64,000 nucleotides of DNA from Pelagibius sp. (lineage in GTDB: Bacteria > Pseudomonadota > Alphaproteobacteria > Kiloniellales > Kiloniellaceae): the NCBI RefSeq assembly GCF_028289705.1, contig NZ_JANQOI010000100.1:1-64000 (forward strand), in the 5' to 3' direction. How positions within the stretch are numbered: the first letter of the stretch is position 1; each line of letters starts with the position of its first letter. The notes under the pieces are model-generated. The model was not told where the DNA came from, ran no database searches, and saw only the letters and a program-made list of their open reading frames with translations. Positions 8,720 to 18,072 of the stretch are shown here, one piece after another. The position numbers and the translations under genes are program-made.

Positions 8720-9172
8720 ATGGCCTACCCCAAGGGATTGCGTCCGCGCTGCCTGCTTGGCGCCGTGCTGTCGGTCTGCGTCCTGCTCGTTCTGTCCGCG
8801 GCCGCTACGGCTGACGGTTTCTTCTCCCCCACCTACGCCACCTCGGCGGAAGGGTCGCCCTACAGCGGGGTCTATTCCCGGACCTTTGGCACCACCGGCG
8901 ACGTGCCACGCGGTTCGGTCCCCCAGGGCGACCCCGAGGGGCTGGTCTATGTCATCGACAGCAAAGGCCTCTCCACCTACCGGGCCACCGCGTTCGCCGC
9001 CGCGGAGACCCCGATCCCGCTGCGCAAGCCGCTGCCGGCAGGAACCCAGCTTGCCGCCCCGCGTTCGCGCGCCCAGGTGCCGACGGTGGCCGACACGCTC
9101 TATCTGCAACCGCCTCTGCCGACGGCGGCGGGACCCGACGCGCCCCCGCCGGCAGAGAGCGAGCCGCGCTAG
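8720..9172 (+). CDS. Hypothetical secreted protein
   Basis: 150 aa, not recognised. It has a signal peptide (basic MAYPKGLRPR, hydrophobic core 11-30, cleavage near ATA-DG). The mature part is Ser/Thr/Gly-rich at first (TYATSAEGSPYSGVYSRTF) and Ala/Pro-rich at the end, with no cysteines and no transmembrane segment. I use ATG 8720 because AAGGAA lies 8 nt upstream and the signal peptide starts exactly there. An ATG at 8678 would add 14 unlikely residues. It lies between the SNase-like and 2OG-oxygenase genes on the same strand. It is probably a periplasmic or surface protein of unknown role. Confidence 0.6.
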   Translation: MAYPKGLRPRCLLGAVLSVCVLLVLSAAATADGFFSPTYATSAEGSPYSGVYSRTFGTTGDVPRGSVPQGDPEGLVYVIDSKGLSTYRATAFAAAETPIPLRKPLPAGTQLAAPRSRAQVPTVADTLYLQPPLPTAAGPDAPPPAESEPR

Positions 9173-9185
9173 GCCCGGCACCTCA

Positions 9186-9836
9186 GTGGTCAGCCCAATT
9201 CAGCCTGCAGCCGTGACGGCGCGCTGGTCCTTCGAGAGCGATGCCCGGGACCTGGCCGAGGCGATTGCCCGCCTGCCGGAGGAGGACGCTGTCTCCCTGC
9301 CGCTGTTGGACGCGCAAAGCTGCCGGGCACTGTTGGAAGAGGCCGCGATCCTGAACTTCCGCCCGGCGCAGCCGGTCATCGGCGAGGGCGACAAGCGGGT
9401 CTGGCAGGACTGCGAGGTGAGCTGCGCGGTTCCCCCGGACGGCGCGCTCGGCGAGTGCGCGGCAGCCTTGGACGCCCACTTCGCGGCGGCTCTGGCCCTT
9501 CTAGCGCCCGATCCGCTGCCCCAGGGCTATCGCATCAACGATCTGATCTACCAGCGCTACCGGCAGGGCTCCGAGGGCATCACGCCGCACCGCGACCACA
9601 TCGCCTACCGCGGCCTGATTTCGGTGATCACGCTGAGCGGCCGCTGCCGCTTTGCGGTCTGCCGGGACCGCGGCGGCGCCGATGCGCGCGCCGTGCCGGC
9701 CCCGCCGGGCTGGCTGGTGCTGATGCGCGGTCCCGACCTCTACGGCCTGCAGGACCGGCCCTTTCACTTCGTCGACCGCTTTGCCGAGGCGCGGATCAGC
9801 GTCGGCCTGCGCTATGACCGCCGGATCGCGGCCTGA
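9186..9836 (+). CDS. 2OG-Fe(II) oxygenase, AlkB-like
   Basis: 216 aa with a double-stranded beta-helix oxygenase core. ITPHRDHIAYRGLISVITL supplies the HxD iron pair, and PFHFVDRFAEARISVGLRYD supplies the distal His and the 2-oxoglutarate-binding Arg. The region between (GWLVLMRGPDLYGL) fits AlkB-type proteins, which oxidatively demethylate nucleic acids, but substrate residues cannot be judged here. The open frame extends far upstream through the preceding gene. I place the start at GTG 9186, and GTG 9213 is an alternative. Neither has a good ribosome-binding site. Confidence 0.72.
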   Translation: MVSPIQPAAVTARWSFESDARDLAEAIARLPEEDAVSLPLLDAQSCRALLEEAAILNFRPAQPVIGEGDKRVWQDCEVSCAVPPDGALGECAAALDAHFAAALALLAPDPLPQGYRINDLIYQRYRQGSEGITPHRDHIAYRGLISVITLSGRCRFAVCRDRGGADARAVPAPPGWLVLMRGPDLYGLQDRPFHFVDRFAEARISVGLRYDRRIAA

Positions 9837-9914
9837 CACCGCCGCTCCGTGGACCTTGGCCTTAGGGCGGGCGGGTGATAGGACATCCGCCGATCCGTTC
9901 CTTGCTATCGGCCA

Positions 9915-10952
9915 ATGCACACCGACGATTTCGACTTCGACCTGCCCCGCGACTTGATCGCCCAACACCCGATCGAGCCGCGGGAGGCTGCCGGGCTGCT
10001 GCACGTCGGGCAAGGGCTCGCGGACCTCAAGATCGCCGACCTGCCGGACGTGCTGCGGCCCGGGGATCTGCTGGTCACCAACGACACCAAGGTCATCCCG
10101 GCGCGCCTCACCGGGCGGCGCGGCACCACGGGCATCGAGGTCACGCTCCACAAGTCGGTGAACGGCCAGTGCTGGCGGGCCTTCGCCCGCCCGGCGCGCA
10201 AGCTGAAGGCCGGTGACCGTCTGGACTTCGCCGAGGGCTTCGGCGCCGCGGTGGAGGCCAAGGGCGAGGCCGGGGAGATCACGCTGACCTTCGATGCCGG
10301 AGGGCGCGAGCTTCTGGCGGCCCTGGAACGTTACGGCGTGATGCCCCTGCCGCCCTACATCCAGCGCGGCGCCCAGGGCGATCCACGCGACCGGCACGAC
10401 TATCAGACCGTCTTCGCACGGCAGGAAGGCGCGGTCGCCGCACCCACCGCGGGGCTGCACTTCACCGAGCCGCTGCTCGAGAAGCTCGCCGAGGCCGGCA
10501 TCGAACGGGTCGCCGTCACCCTGCACGTCGGCGCCGGCACGTTCCTGCCGGTCAAGGCCGAAGACACCAGCGCCCACAGGATGCACAGCGAGGTGGGTGA
10601 GATCGGCACGGCCGCCGCCGAGGCGATCAACCGTGTCCGCGCCGCCGGCGGGCGCATCGTCGCGGTGGGCACGACCGCCCTGCGGCTGCTGGAAAGCGTC
10701 GCGGCGGAGGACGGGCGCATCGAACCCTTCGCCGGCGAAACCGACCTCTTCATCCTGCCGGGCTACCGCTTCAAGGCTGTGGACCTGTTGCTTACCAACT
10801 TCCATCTGCCGCGCTCGACCCTCTTCATGCTGGTCTGCGCCTTCGCCGGCAAGGCGCGCATGGAGGCGGCCTACGCCCACGCCATCGCCACGGGTTATCG
10901 CTTCTATTCTTATGGCGACGCCTGCCTGCTGGAACCGGAGGGGCCGCGATGA
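9915..10952 (+). CDS. queA: S-adenosylmethionine:tRNA ribosyltransferase-isomerase
   Basis: 345 aa, full length. QueA transfers and isomerises the ribosyl group of SAM onto preQ1 in tRNA to give epoxyqueuosine. Conserved blocks include [14 protein letters not shown] at the N-terminus, [44 protein letters not shown] and [17 protein letters not shown] near the C-terminus. The ATG of tgt overlaps its stop (ATGA), so queA and tgt are coupled. I looked for a preQ1 riboswitch in the 78 bp upstream and saw none. Confidence 0.97.
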   Translation: MHTDDFDFDLPRDLIAQHPIEPREAAGLLHVGQGLADLKIADLPDVLRPGDLLVTNDTKVIPARLTGRRGTTGIEVTLHKSVNGQCWRAFARPARKLKAGDRLDFAEGFGAAVEAKGEAGEITLTFDAGGRELLAALERYGVMPLPPYIQRGAQGDPRDRHDYQTVFARQEGAVAAPTAGLHFTEPLLEKLAEAGIERVAVTLHVGAGTFLPVKAEDTSAHRMHSEVGEIGTAAAEAINRVRAAGGRIVAVGTTALRLLESVAAEDGRIEPFAGETDLFILPGYRFKAVDLLLTNFHLPRSTLFMLVCAFAGKARMEAAYAHAIATGYRFYSYGDACLLEPEGPR

Positions 10953-12106
10953 GCGAAGCCACGCCCCTGCCCGGGGACAACCCCGGCATCGCTTTCGACC
11001 TCTTGGCCGAAGACGGCGCGGCGCGGCGCGGGCTTCTCACCACCGCTCATGGCCCGGTGCAGACCCCCGCCTTCATGACCGTGGGCACGGCGGGCACCGT
11101 CAAGGGCCTGACCAGCGAAGCGGTGCGCGCCAGCGGCGCCGAGATCATCCTCGGCAATACCTACCACCTGATGCTGCGCCCCGGTGCCGAACGTGTGGCT
11201 CGGCTCGGCGGGCTGCACCGCTTCATGAACTGGCCGGGCCCGATCCTGACCGATTCCGGCGGCTTCCAGGTGATGTCCCTGCAGGAGCTGCGCAAGATCA
11301 CCGAGGAGGGCGTGACCTTCCGCTCCCACTTCGACGGGGAGCGCCACGACCTGACGCCGGAGCGCGCCGTCGAAATCCAGGAACTGCTCGATGCCGACAT
11401 CACCATGGTGCTGGACGAATGCACGCCCTTTCCCGCCGGCGAGGGCGAAGCCCGGGAATCCATGGAACGCTCCATGCGCTGGGCGGCGCGCTGCCGGGAG
11501 GCCTTCACCCGCCGGCCGGGCTACGGCCTCTTCGGGATCGTGCAGGGCAGCGTCTACCCGGACCTGCGCCTCGCCTCCGCCGCCGCCCTCACCGCCATCG
11601 GCTTTGATGGTTATGCCGTCGGCGGCCTCGCCGTGGGCGAGGGGCAGGAGGCGATGTTCGAGGTTCTGGATGCCACGGTCCCGGCCCTGCCCACCGACCG
11701 CCCGCGCTATCTCATGGGTGTGGGTAAACCAGCAGACATTGTGGGGGCCGTGCAGCGCGGCATCGACATGTTCGACTGCGTGCTGCCGACCCGCTCCGGG
11801 CGCACCGGCCAAGCCTTCACCCGGCGCGGCAGCGTCAACCTGCGCAACGCCCGCCATATGGAGGACAGCCGCCCCCTCGACCCCGACTGCCCCTGCCCAA
11901 CCTGCGCCGACCACTCCCGCGCCTATCTGCATCATCTCTTCCGGGTCAAGGAGATGCTGGGCCCGATCCTGCTCACCCGCCACAATCTGTACTACTATCA
12001 GGAACTGATGGCCGGACTGCGCCAAGCGATCGAGGAGCAGAGGCTTGACGACTTCGCGGCAGACTTTGCGCAACAACAGGCGGCGGGCGACCTGCCGGCC
12101 CTTTAG
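10949..12106 (+). CDS. tgt: tRNA-guanine transglycosylase
   Basis: 385 aa. It exchanges guanine-34 of GUN-anticodon tRNAs for preQ1. [10 protein letters not shown] carries the general-base Asp. MFDCVLPTR carries the nucleophilic Asp. [18 protein letters not shown] near residue 310 is the structural zinc site (three Cys and one His). It overlaps queA by 4 nt and is followed by a striking inverted repeat, then queG on the same strand. This is a canonical queuosine cluster and there is nothing odd in the protein. Confidence 0.98.
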   Translation: MSEATPLPGDNPGIAFDLLAEDGAARRGLLTTAHGPVQTPAFMTVGTAGTVKGLTSEAVRASGAEIILGNTYHLMLRPGAERVARLGGLHRFMNWPGPILTDSGGFQVMSLQELRKITEEGVTFRSHFDGERHDLTPERAVEIQELLDADITMVLDECTPFPAGEGEARESMERSMRWAARCREAFTRRPGYGLFGIVQGSVYPDLRLASAAALTAIGFDGYAVGGLAVGEGQEAMFEVLDATVPALPTDRPRYLMGVGKPADIVGAVQRGIDMFDCVLPTRSGRTGQAFTRRGSVNLRNARHMEDSRPLDPDCPCPTCADHSRAYLHHLFRVKEMLGPILLTRHNLYYYQELMAGLRQAIEEQRLDDFAADFAQQQAAGDLPAL

Positions 12107-12135
12107 CGTTTTCGACATGCGTCGAAGCGGTTCCA

Positions 12136-12200
12136 GCCCGCTCCCCCACCCGGCCACCCAATACGATTATCCTGGTGGGTGGCCGGGTGGGGGAGCGGGC
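12136..12200. repeat. Perfect 25-bp inverted repeat between tgt and queG
   Basis: The arms at 12136-12160 and 12176-12200 are exact reverse complements over 25 bp, GC-rich, with a 15-nt AT-richer loop (12161-12175). It starts 29 bp after the tgt stop and ends 35 bp before queG. It is far longer than a usual intrinsic terminator and has no U-tract. It would form a very stable RNA hairpin separating tgt from queG, or could be a palindromic dispersed element. Confidence 0.9.
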
Positions 12201-12235
12201 CGGTGCCGTCAAAACACAAAGGACTCTGAAAACCC

Positions 12236-13369
12236 GTGAGCGCGCCGGCAATCCAGGAGCCGAAATCGGCGATCCGCGCGCAGGCGCTGGCGCTCGGGTT
12301 CGATGCGGTAGGCTTCGCGAAGGCGGAGGTGTCGTCGGAGGCCCGGGCCGGCCTCGCCGCCTTTCTCGCCGCCGGCTACCACGGGGAGATGGACTGGCTG
12401 GCGCGCCATGCCGAGCGCCGGGCCGACCCGCAAGTGCTCTGGCCCGAAGCGCGCAGCGTCGTGGTCCTGGGCCAGAACTACGGCCCCCGGGAAGATCCCC
12501 TGGCCCTGCTGGACCAGCCGGAGCGCGCCGCCGTCTCCGTCTACGCGCGCAACGCCGATTACCACGACCTGATGAAGAAGCGCCTCAAGGCCCTGGCGCG
12601 CTGGATGCACCAGGATCTGGGAGCGGACGTAAAGGTCTTCGTCGACACCGCGCCGGTGATGGAAAAGCACCTGGCCCAGGCTGGCGGCCTCGGCTGGCAG
12701 GGCAAGCACAGCAACCTGGTCTCCTGCGATCTCGGTTCCTGGCTGTTTCTGGGGGAGGTCTACACCACCCTCGCCCTGGCGCCGGACGCGCGCGAGCGCG
12801 ATCACTGCGGGACCTGCCGGCGCTGCCTGGACGTCTGCCCCACCGAGGCCTTTCCCGCGCCCTATCAGCTCGACGCGCGGCGCTGCATATCCTATCTCAC
12901 CATCGAGCATAGGAGCCACATCCCGCGGGAATTCCGCGCCGCCATGGGCAACCGGGTTTACGGCTGCGACGACTGCCTGGCGGTCTGTCCCTGGAACAAG
13001 TTCGCGCAGCCGACCAGCGAAGCGGCCTTCCTGCCCCGCGCCGAACTGACGGCGCCGCGGCTGGCCGACTTTCTCGACCTCGACGATGCGGGCTTTCGCA
13101 AGCTCTTCGCCGGCTCACCGATCAAGCGCATCGGCCGCGACCGCTTTCTGCGCAACGTGCTGATCGCCCTCGGCAACGCCGGCAATCCACAGGCGGCCGA
13201 CCGGATCGAACCGCTGCTCAGCGACCCCTCGCCTTTGGTGCGGGCCATGGCGGTCTGGGCCCTGGCGCAACTGCTGTCCCAAGAGGCCCTGGCCGGACTG
13301 CGTCTACGGCATACCGGAGCGGAGCAGGACCCCGAGGTGTTGGAAGAGTGGCGCCAGACCGGCGCTTAG
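12236..13369 (+). CDS. queG: Epoxyqueuosine reductase
   Basis: 377 aa. A cobalamin and iron-sulfur enzyme that reduces epoxyqueuosine to queuosine in tRNA, the last step of the pathway begun by queA and tgt upstream. It has an N-terminal cobalamin-binding domain with VFVDTAPVMEKHLAQAGGLGWQGKH. Two [4Fe-4S] motifs follow, CGTCRRCLDVCP (about 192-203) and YGCDDCLAVCPWNKF, then a C-terminal HEAT-like stretch (LLSDPSPLVRAMAVWAL). The start is GTG 12236, with AAGGAC upstream at rather long spacing. It is set apart from tgt by the 25-bp inverted repeat. Confidence 0.96.
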   Translation: MSAPAIQEPKSAIRAQALALGFDAVGFAKAEVSSEARAGLAAFLAAGYHGEMDWLARHAERRADPQVLWPEARSVVVLGQNYGPREDPLALLDQPERAAVSVYARNADYHDLMKKRLKALARWMHQDLGADVKVFVDTAPVMEKHLAQAGGLGWQGKHSNLVSCDLGSWLFLGEVYTTLALAPDARERDHCGTCRRCLDVCPTEAFPAPYQLDARRCISYLTIEHRSHIPREFRAAMGNRVYGCDDCLAVCPWNKFAQPTSEAAFLPRAELTAPRLADFLDLDDAGFRKLFAGSPIKRIGRDRFLRNVLIALGNAGNPQAADRIEPLLSDPSPLVRAMAVWALAQLLSQEALAGLRLRHTGAEQDPEVLEEWRQTGA

Positions 13370-13408
13370 AGCCCCCTGAAGGATCAGGCTTAGCTTAGGG
13401 TCAGGCGC

Positions 13409-13765
13409 TCAGGTGCCCGGCCAGCGCTTGGCCTTGTCCGGCGGATGGCAGACATAGCTCACGCGGTGCGGCTTGGTCAGCGAGCAGCCGTTCCAGAAGA
13501 AGTCCTCGTCCTGCCGCTCGAGCCGGCCGCCGTCGCACTGGTAGGCCGCCTCTTCCTCAAGGCCGGGGTTCTCGTCCAGGGTCGCGTTGTAGCAAAGACC
13601 GAAGGCATAGGGCTGGAGCCGTGGCAGCAGATCGCCCGCCTGCGCCTTTGCCGCTTCCTGCGCGGCGTCGGAGCCGTCGACCCGGAACGGCGCGCTGGAG
13701 CAGCCGGCAAGCGCGATCACGAGCACAATGGCGGCCAGGGGCCGGATCTGCAGACCGCGGTTCAT
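13409..13765 (-). CDS. Hypothetical lipoprotein
   Basis: 118 aa. A type II signal peptide with lipobox LAGCSS puts the lipidated Cys at about residue 22. The mature part has five more cysteines, consistent with disulfides in the periplasm, and no domain that I recognise. It is convergent with queG, with 39 bp between stops. Translation starts at the ATG at 13765, with GGAGGAG (revcomp of ctcctcc, 13770-13776) upstream. Function unknown. Confidence 0.7.
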   Translation of the reverse strand: MNRGLQIRPLAAIVLVIALAGCSSAPFRVDGSDAAQEAAKAQAGDLLPRLQPYAFGLCYNATLDENPGLEEEAAYQCDGGRLERQDEDFFWNGCSLTKPHRVSYVCHPPDKAKRWPGT

Positions 13766-14072
13766 CGGCGACTCCTCCCAAGGATTGCTCGTGCATTGAT
13801 ACGCAGAGCCGCTCGCGCTGTCACCCCTCGGAACCTATGGGATTTAATTTACATTCACAAACCGCATAATAATAGATTTATACAATTTCATGTGGACAAT
13901 TAAAACCAATCACCCTACCTTCATTGTGAAATTGGGCTCCTGCCGGACATGGGGTTCCGCAGAGGGCGGATACCGGCGGGACAAAGCCCGCAAGGCTTTG
14001 AATTTTAAGGAAACTGATCTCGCACCCGAAGCTGTCGGGGAGCCGAGACAGAGGGCAGCAAGAAGGCGGACG
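13766..14072. promoter_or_regulatory. cysG leader and promoter region, 307 bp
   Basis: An AT-rich block (13840-13915) holds a plausible promoter, TTTACA at 13848-13853 and TAATAG at 13870-13875, with 16 bp between. The downstream leader has two mutually exclusive hairpins: GCGGG/CCCGC (13976-13980 with 13987-13991) and CAAAGCC/GGCTTTG (13982-13988 with 13994-14000), the second followed by AATTTT. The layout resembles an attenuator, but no known aptamer was recognised. Confidence 0.35.
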
Positions 14073-15509
14073 ATGCGGTACTTCCCGGCATTCCTCGATC
14101 TCGCCAGCCGATCCAGCCTTTTGGTGGGCGGCGGCGAACTGGCTTTGCGCAAGTTGCGTCTGCTCCTCAAGTCGGGCGCCCAGGTGACCCTGGTTGCCCC
14201 CCGGCTGGATGGGGACATGGCCGAACTGGCCGCCGACAAGCGGGTCCAATGGATGTGCCGCCCCTTCATGGCCCAGGACGTTCTGGGACGGGCCCTGGTG
14301 ATTTCCGCAACCGGCAAGCCAGCGGTCGACGAGGCCGTGGCTGGCGCCGCCGAAGCGGCCGGCGTGGCCATCAACGTGGTGGACCGGCCGGACCTCTCCA
14401 GCTTCATCATGCCGGCCATCGTCGACCGCGACCCGGTGGTCATCGGCATTTCCAGCGGTGGCGACGCCCCGATCCTGGCGCGCCAACTGCGCGCGCGGAT
14501 CGAAGCTATGCTGCCGGCGCGTCTGGGGGCGCTCGCCCGCTTCGCCGGCGCCTTCCGCTCCGCGGTCGGCGCCACCGTCCCGGCGGGCGGCGCGCGGCGG
14601 CGCTTCTGGGAGCGCTTCTTCACCGGCCCGGTGGCCCGGCAGGTGCTGGCCGGCGAAGAGGTTGCCGCCCGGGAAACCATGCTGAGCCTGATCAACAGCC
14701 GCGCCGCGCAGGACCGCGAAGCGGGCTCCGTCGCCATCGTCGGCGCCGGCCCCGGCGATCCGGACCTGCTGACCTTCAAGGCCATGCGCCGGCTGCAGGA
14801 AGCCGATGTCATTCTCTACGACAAGCTCGTCGGCCCGGAGATCGTCGACTACGCCCGCCGCGATGCGGAGCGCATCTACGTCGGCAAGGCCAAGGCCAAC
14901 CACTCCAAGAGCCAGGACGAGATCAACGCCCTGATGGCGGAGCATGCCCTGGCCGGCAAGCGGGTGGTGCGCCTGAAAGGCGGCGATCCCTTCATCTTCG
15001 GGCGCGGCGGCGAGGAAATGGACTATCTGGAAGAGCGCGGCATCGCCGTGGAGGTGGTTCCCGGCGTGACGGCGGCGGCCGGCTGCGCCGCGGCAGCGGG
15101 CATCCCGCTGACCCTGCGCGGCACCGCCCTGGCGGTCACCTTCCTCACCGGCCATGCCCGTGACGGCGAACCCGATCTCGACTGGGCGAGCCTCGCCGGC
15201 GGCAAGCAGACACTCGCCATCTACATGGGCGTCTCCACCGCAGAGACGGTTTCGCAGCGCCTGATCGCGCACGGCCTTTCCGCGGCCACGCCGGTGGCGG
15301 TGATCGAGAACGGCACCCGCCCGGATCAACGCATCGTCACGGCCCGCCTGGACGAGCTGGGCACGCGGCTGCAGGACTCGGGGATCGAGGGCCCGGCGCT
15401 GATCATCGTCGGCGAGGTGGCGCGCAAGGCCATGACCGACGCCGAAGGGCCCCTGGCCGCCGAACTGGCCGCGCTGGCGCGCGAGCCGGCCCGCGCCCTG
15501 GCCGTCTGA
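14073..15509 (+). CDS. cysG: Sirohaem synthase (trifunctional CysG)
   Basis: 478 aa. It makes sirohaem, the cofactor of the sulfite reductase encoded two genes downstream. The N-terminal half is the precorrin-2 dehydrogenase/ferrochelatase: YFPAFLDLASRSSLLVGGG (NAD site), then NVVDRPDLSSFIMPAIVDR. The C-terminal half is the uroporphyrinogen-III methyltransferase: VAIVGAGPGDPDLLTFKA, then RLKGGDPFIFGRGGEE and VVPGVTAAAGCAA. I chose ATG 14073 because the family begins MRYFP and AAGAAGG precedes it. The open frame extends 61 codons further upstream without homology. First gene of the sulfite operon. Confidence 0.96.
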   Translation: MRYFPAFLDLASRSSLLVGGGELALRKLRLLLKSGAQVTLVAPRLDGDMAELAADKRVQWMCRPFMAQDVLGRALVISATGKPAVDEAVAGAAEAAGVAINVVDRPDLSSFIMPAIVDRDPVVIGISSGGDAPILARQLRARIEAMLPARLGALARFAGAFRSAVGATVPAGGARRRFWERFFTGPVARQVLAGEEVAARETMLSLINSRAAQDREAGSVAIVGAGPGDPDLLTFKAMRRLQEADVILYDKLVGPEIVDYARRDAERIYVGKAKANHSKSQDEINALMAEHALAGKRVVRLKGGDPFIFGRGGEEMDYLEERGIAVEVVPGVTAAAGCAAAAGIPLTLRGTALAVTFLTGHARDGEPDLDWASLAGGKQTLAIYMGVSTAETVSQRLIAHGLSAATPVAVIENGTRPDQRIVTARLDELGTRLQDSGIEGPALIIVGEVARKAMTDAEGPLAAELAALAREPARALAV

Positions 15510-15523
15510 GATCGGAGAGCAAG

Positions 15524-15853
15524 ATGCCGCAAAACGCAAAGACGCCCAAAGCACCGGCCCTGAAAGCGGTCACCGCCAACCGCTTGCGCGAGGGCGATGT
15601 GGTCTATCTGACGGGCAGCGGCCTCTGGTCGCCCTGGCTGAACCAGGCCGCCGTCAGCGATGACGCTGCGGTTCAGGAGGCCCTGCTGCAGCGGGCCGAG
15701 GCCGACGTCGCCGCGCGCAAGATCGTGGCGCCCTATCTGGTTGAGCTGGCCGAGGTGGACGGCATCCTCCGCCCCCTCTCCACCCGGGAGATCATTCGGG
15801 CTGCCGGGCCGACGGTGCGGGCCGACTACCGCACCGCGCCGCTGGTCGCCTGA
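15524..15853 (+). CDS. DUF2849-family protein
   Basis: 109 aa, small and soluble, starting 14 bp after cysG and ending 25 bp before cysI. It matches the DUF2849 proteins known for sitting between cysG and cysI in alphaproteobacteria (GDVVYLTGSGLWSPWLNQA near residues 25-43, PYLVELAEVDGILRPLSTREIIR near 69-91). The biochemical role is not established. Strict linkage suggests an accessory of sulfite reductase or its cofactor insertion. Confidence 0.85.
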   Translation: MPQNAKTPKAPALKAVTANRLREGDVVYLTGSGLWSPWLNQAAVSDDAAVQEALLQRAEADVAARKIVAPYLVELAEVDGILRPLSTREIIRAAGPTVRADYRTAPLVA

Positions 15854-15878
15854 GCGGACGCCTAGAGGACAATAGACG

Positions 15879-17534
15879 ATGTACCGCTACGACGAATTTG
15901 ATTCAGCCTTCGTGAAGCAGCGGGTCACCCAGTTCCGCGGCCAGGTGGCACGCCGCCTGGCGGGCGAGCTGAGCGAGGACGAGTTCAAGCCGCTGCGCCT
16001 GATGAACGGGCTCTACCTGCAGCTCCATGCCTACATGCTGCGGGTGGCTATCCCCTACGGCACCCTCTCCTCCCGCCAGATGCGCAAGCTGGCCCACATC
16101 GCGCGGACCTACGACCGCGGCTACGGCCACTTCACCACGCGCCAGAACATCCAGTACAACTGGCCGAAGCTGGAGGACGTGCCGGAGATCCTGGAAGAGC
16201 TGGCCGAGGTGGAGATGCACGCCATCCAGACCAGCGGCAACTGCATCCGCAACGTCACCGCCGATCACTTCGCCGGCGCCAGCGCCGACGAGATCGAGGA
16301 CCCGCGCATCTATGCGGAGATCATCCGGCAGTGGTCCAGCCTGCACCCGGAGTTCTCCTTCCTGCCGCGCAAGTTCAAGATCGCGATTACCGGCGCGCCC
16401 AACGACCGCGCCGCGGTGCGGCTCCACGACATCGGCCTGCAGCTCTGCCGCAACGACGCCGGCGCGGTGGGCTTCGAGGTGATCGTCGGCGGCGGCCAGG
16501 GGCGCACGCCCATCATCGGCACGACGATCCGCAAGTTCCTGCCCAAGGCCCACCTGCTGAGCTACCTGGAAGCCATCCTGCGCGTCTACAACCAGCTCGG
16601 CCGGCGTGACAACCTCTACAAGGCACGCATCAAGATCCTGCTGCAGCAGACCGGCGCCGAAGCGTTCGCCCGCCAGGTCGAGGAGGAATGGGTCCACCTG
16701 AAGGACGGGGCCCTGACCCTGCCGGCCGAGGAGATCGAGCGCATCGAGGCCTACTTCGCGCCGCCGGCCTTCGAGGGCCTTCCGCCGAGCGATCCGGCCT
16801 TCGACGTACGGCGCTTCGAGGACCGCGACTTCGCCCGCTGGGTGCGCAGCAACGTCGCCGCCCACAAGCAAAGCGGCTATGCCATCGTCAGCATCTCCCT
16901 GAAGCCCGAGGGCGAGGCCCCCGGCGATGCTTCCGCTGCGCAGATGGAGGCGGTGGCCGACCTCGCCGAGGCCTACAGCTTCGACGAGGTGCTGGTCAGC
17001 CACGAGCAGAACCTGGTGCTGCCCCACGTCAAGCTGAGCGACCTGCCGAAGGTCTGGGACAAGCTGGTGGCCTTTGGGCTGGCAACCCCGAACATTGGCC
17101 TGGTCTCCGACATCATCGCCTGCCCGGGCCTCGACTACTGCAACCTGGCCAATGCGCGTTCCATCCCGGTGGCGCAGCGCATCTCCCAACGCTTCCGCGA
17201 CCTCAACCGGCAGCACGAGATCGGCGATCTGAAGATCAAGATCTCCGGCTGCATTAACGCCTGCGGCCATCACCATGTCGGCCACATCGGCATCCTCGGC
17301 GTCGACAAGAAGGGCGAGGAGTTCTATCAGATCACCCTGGGCGGCAGCGCCGACGAAAACGCGGCCATCGGCAAGATCGTCGGGCCCGCCTTCTCCTACG
17401 ACGACGTGGTCGATGCGGTGGACAGCATCGTCGACACCTACCTGGGCCTGCGCCAGGACAACGAGAAGTTCAACGACACCTACGCCCGCGTCGGCATCAC
17501 GCCCTTCAAGGAGAAGCTCTATGCCGCTGCTTAA
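15879..17534 (+). CDS. cysI: Sulfite reductase haemoprotein (nitrite/sulfite reductase family)
   Basis: 551 aa. It reduces sulfite to sulfide using sirohaem and a [4Fe-4S] cluster. The cluster and sirohaem ligands are visible as C415-x5-C421 (CPGLDYC) and C458-x3-C462 (SGCINACGHH). The substrate-side basic and aromatic residues lie in YDRGYGHFTTRQNIQYNW and GNCIRNVTADHFAG. Operon context (cysG, DUF2849, DUF934, cysH) favours assimilatory sulfite over nitrite reduction. No flavoprotein CysJ is present, so the electron donor is probably a ferredoxin encoded elsewhere. Its 3' end overlaps the DUF934 gene by 14 nt. Confidence 0.94.
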   Translation: MYRYDEFDSAFVKQRVTQFRGQVARRLAGELSEDEFKPLRLMNGLYLQLHAYMLRVAIPYGTLSSRQMRKLAHIARTYDRGYGHFTTRQNIQYNWPKLEDVPEILEELAEVEMHAIQTSGNCIRNVTADHFAGASADEIEDPRIYAEIIRQWSSLHPEFSFLPRKFKIAITGAPNDRAAVRLHDIGLQLCRNDAGAVGFEVIVGGGQGRTPIIGTTIRKFLPKAHLLSYLEAILRVYNQLGRRDNLYKARIKILLQQTGAEAFARQVEEEWVHLKDGALTLPAEEIERIEAYFAPPAFEGLPPSDPAFDVRRFEDRDFARWVRSNVAAHKQSGYAIVSISLKPEGEAPGDASAAQMEAVADLAEAYSFDEVLVSHEQNLVLPHVKLSDLPKVWDKLVAFGLATPNIGLVSDIIACPGLDYCNLANARSIPVAQRISQRFRDLNRQHEIGDLKIKISGCINACGHHHVGHIGILGVDKKGEEFYQITLGGSADENAAIGKIVGPAFSYDDVVDAVDSIVDTYLGLRQDNEKFNDTYARVGITPFKEKLYAAA

Positions 17535-18060
17535 GGACGGCCAGGCCATCGACGATCCCTGGGCGGCGCTGCCCGAGACAGCGCCGGTGCAGGACGGCAC
17601 CACGGAGCCCGCGCTCGACGTCGACCTGATCGTGACGCTGGACCAGTGGCGGGCAAAACGCGAGGCGCTGCTGCAGCGCAACGGTCGCCTCGGCCTGCGA
17701 CTGCGCAGCGACCAGTCGCCGGCGGAGATCGCTTCGGATCTGGCGCACTTCGACCTCATCGCCCTGGAGTTCCCGAAGTTCACCGACGGCCGGGCCTACT
17801 CCTATGCCCGCCTGTTGCGGGAGCGCCATGGCTTCAGCGGCGAACTGCGCGCCGTCGGCAACGTGCTGCGCGACCAGCTCTTCTTCATGCTGCGCTGCGG
17901 CTTCGACTCCTTCGAGGTCGCCAGCCACGAGAGCATCGCCGCCTGGCATGCAGCCATCTCCGAGGTCACCGTGCTCTATCAGCCCGCCGGCAGCGGACCG
18001 GCGACCGGCGGCGTACTGGGCGGACCCCTCGGCCGTGCGCGGGCGGTCGCCGCCGAGTAG
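17521..18060 (+). CDS. DUF934-family protein
   Basis: 179 aa, soluble. Typical DUF934 features are FPKFTDGRAYSYARLLRER (about 80-98) and GNVLRDQLFFMLRCGFDSFEV. The family is nearly always adjacent to cysI and cysH in alpha- and betaproteobacteria, and it is proposed, without firm biochemistry, to help sulfite reduction. The ATG at 17521 lies inside the end of cysI, implying translational coupling. Open reading frame upstream of this ATG is only overlap with cysI. Confidence 0.87.
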   Translation: MPLLKDGQAIDDPWAALPETAPVQDGTTEPALDVDLIVTLDQWRAKREALLQRNGRLGLRLRSDQSPAEIASDLAHFDLIALEFPKFTDGRAYSYARLLRERHGFSGELRAVGNVLRDQLFFMLRCGFDSFEVASHESIAAWHAAISEVTVLYQPAGSGPATGGVLGGPLGRARAVAAE

Positions 18061-18072
18061 CGGAGCCCCACC

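Noticed and set aside
9837-9914. preQ1 riboswitch before queA
   Set aside because: Only 78 bp are available, and I could not find the short C-rich pseudoknot pattern with its A-rich tail.
13878-15554. 558-codon open frame on the minus strand
   Set aside because: Antisense to cysG, no recognisable motif, biased composition. Shadow frame.
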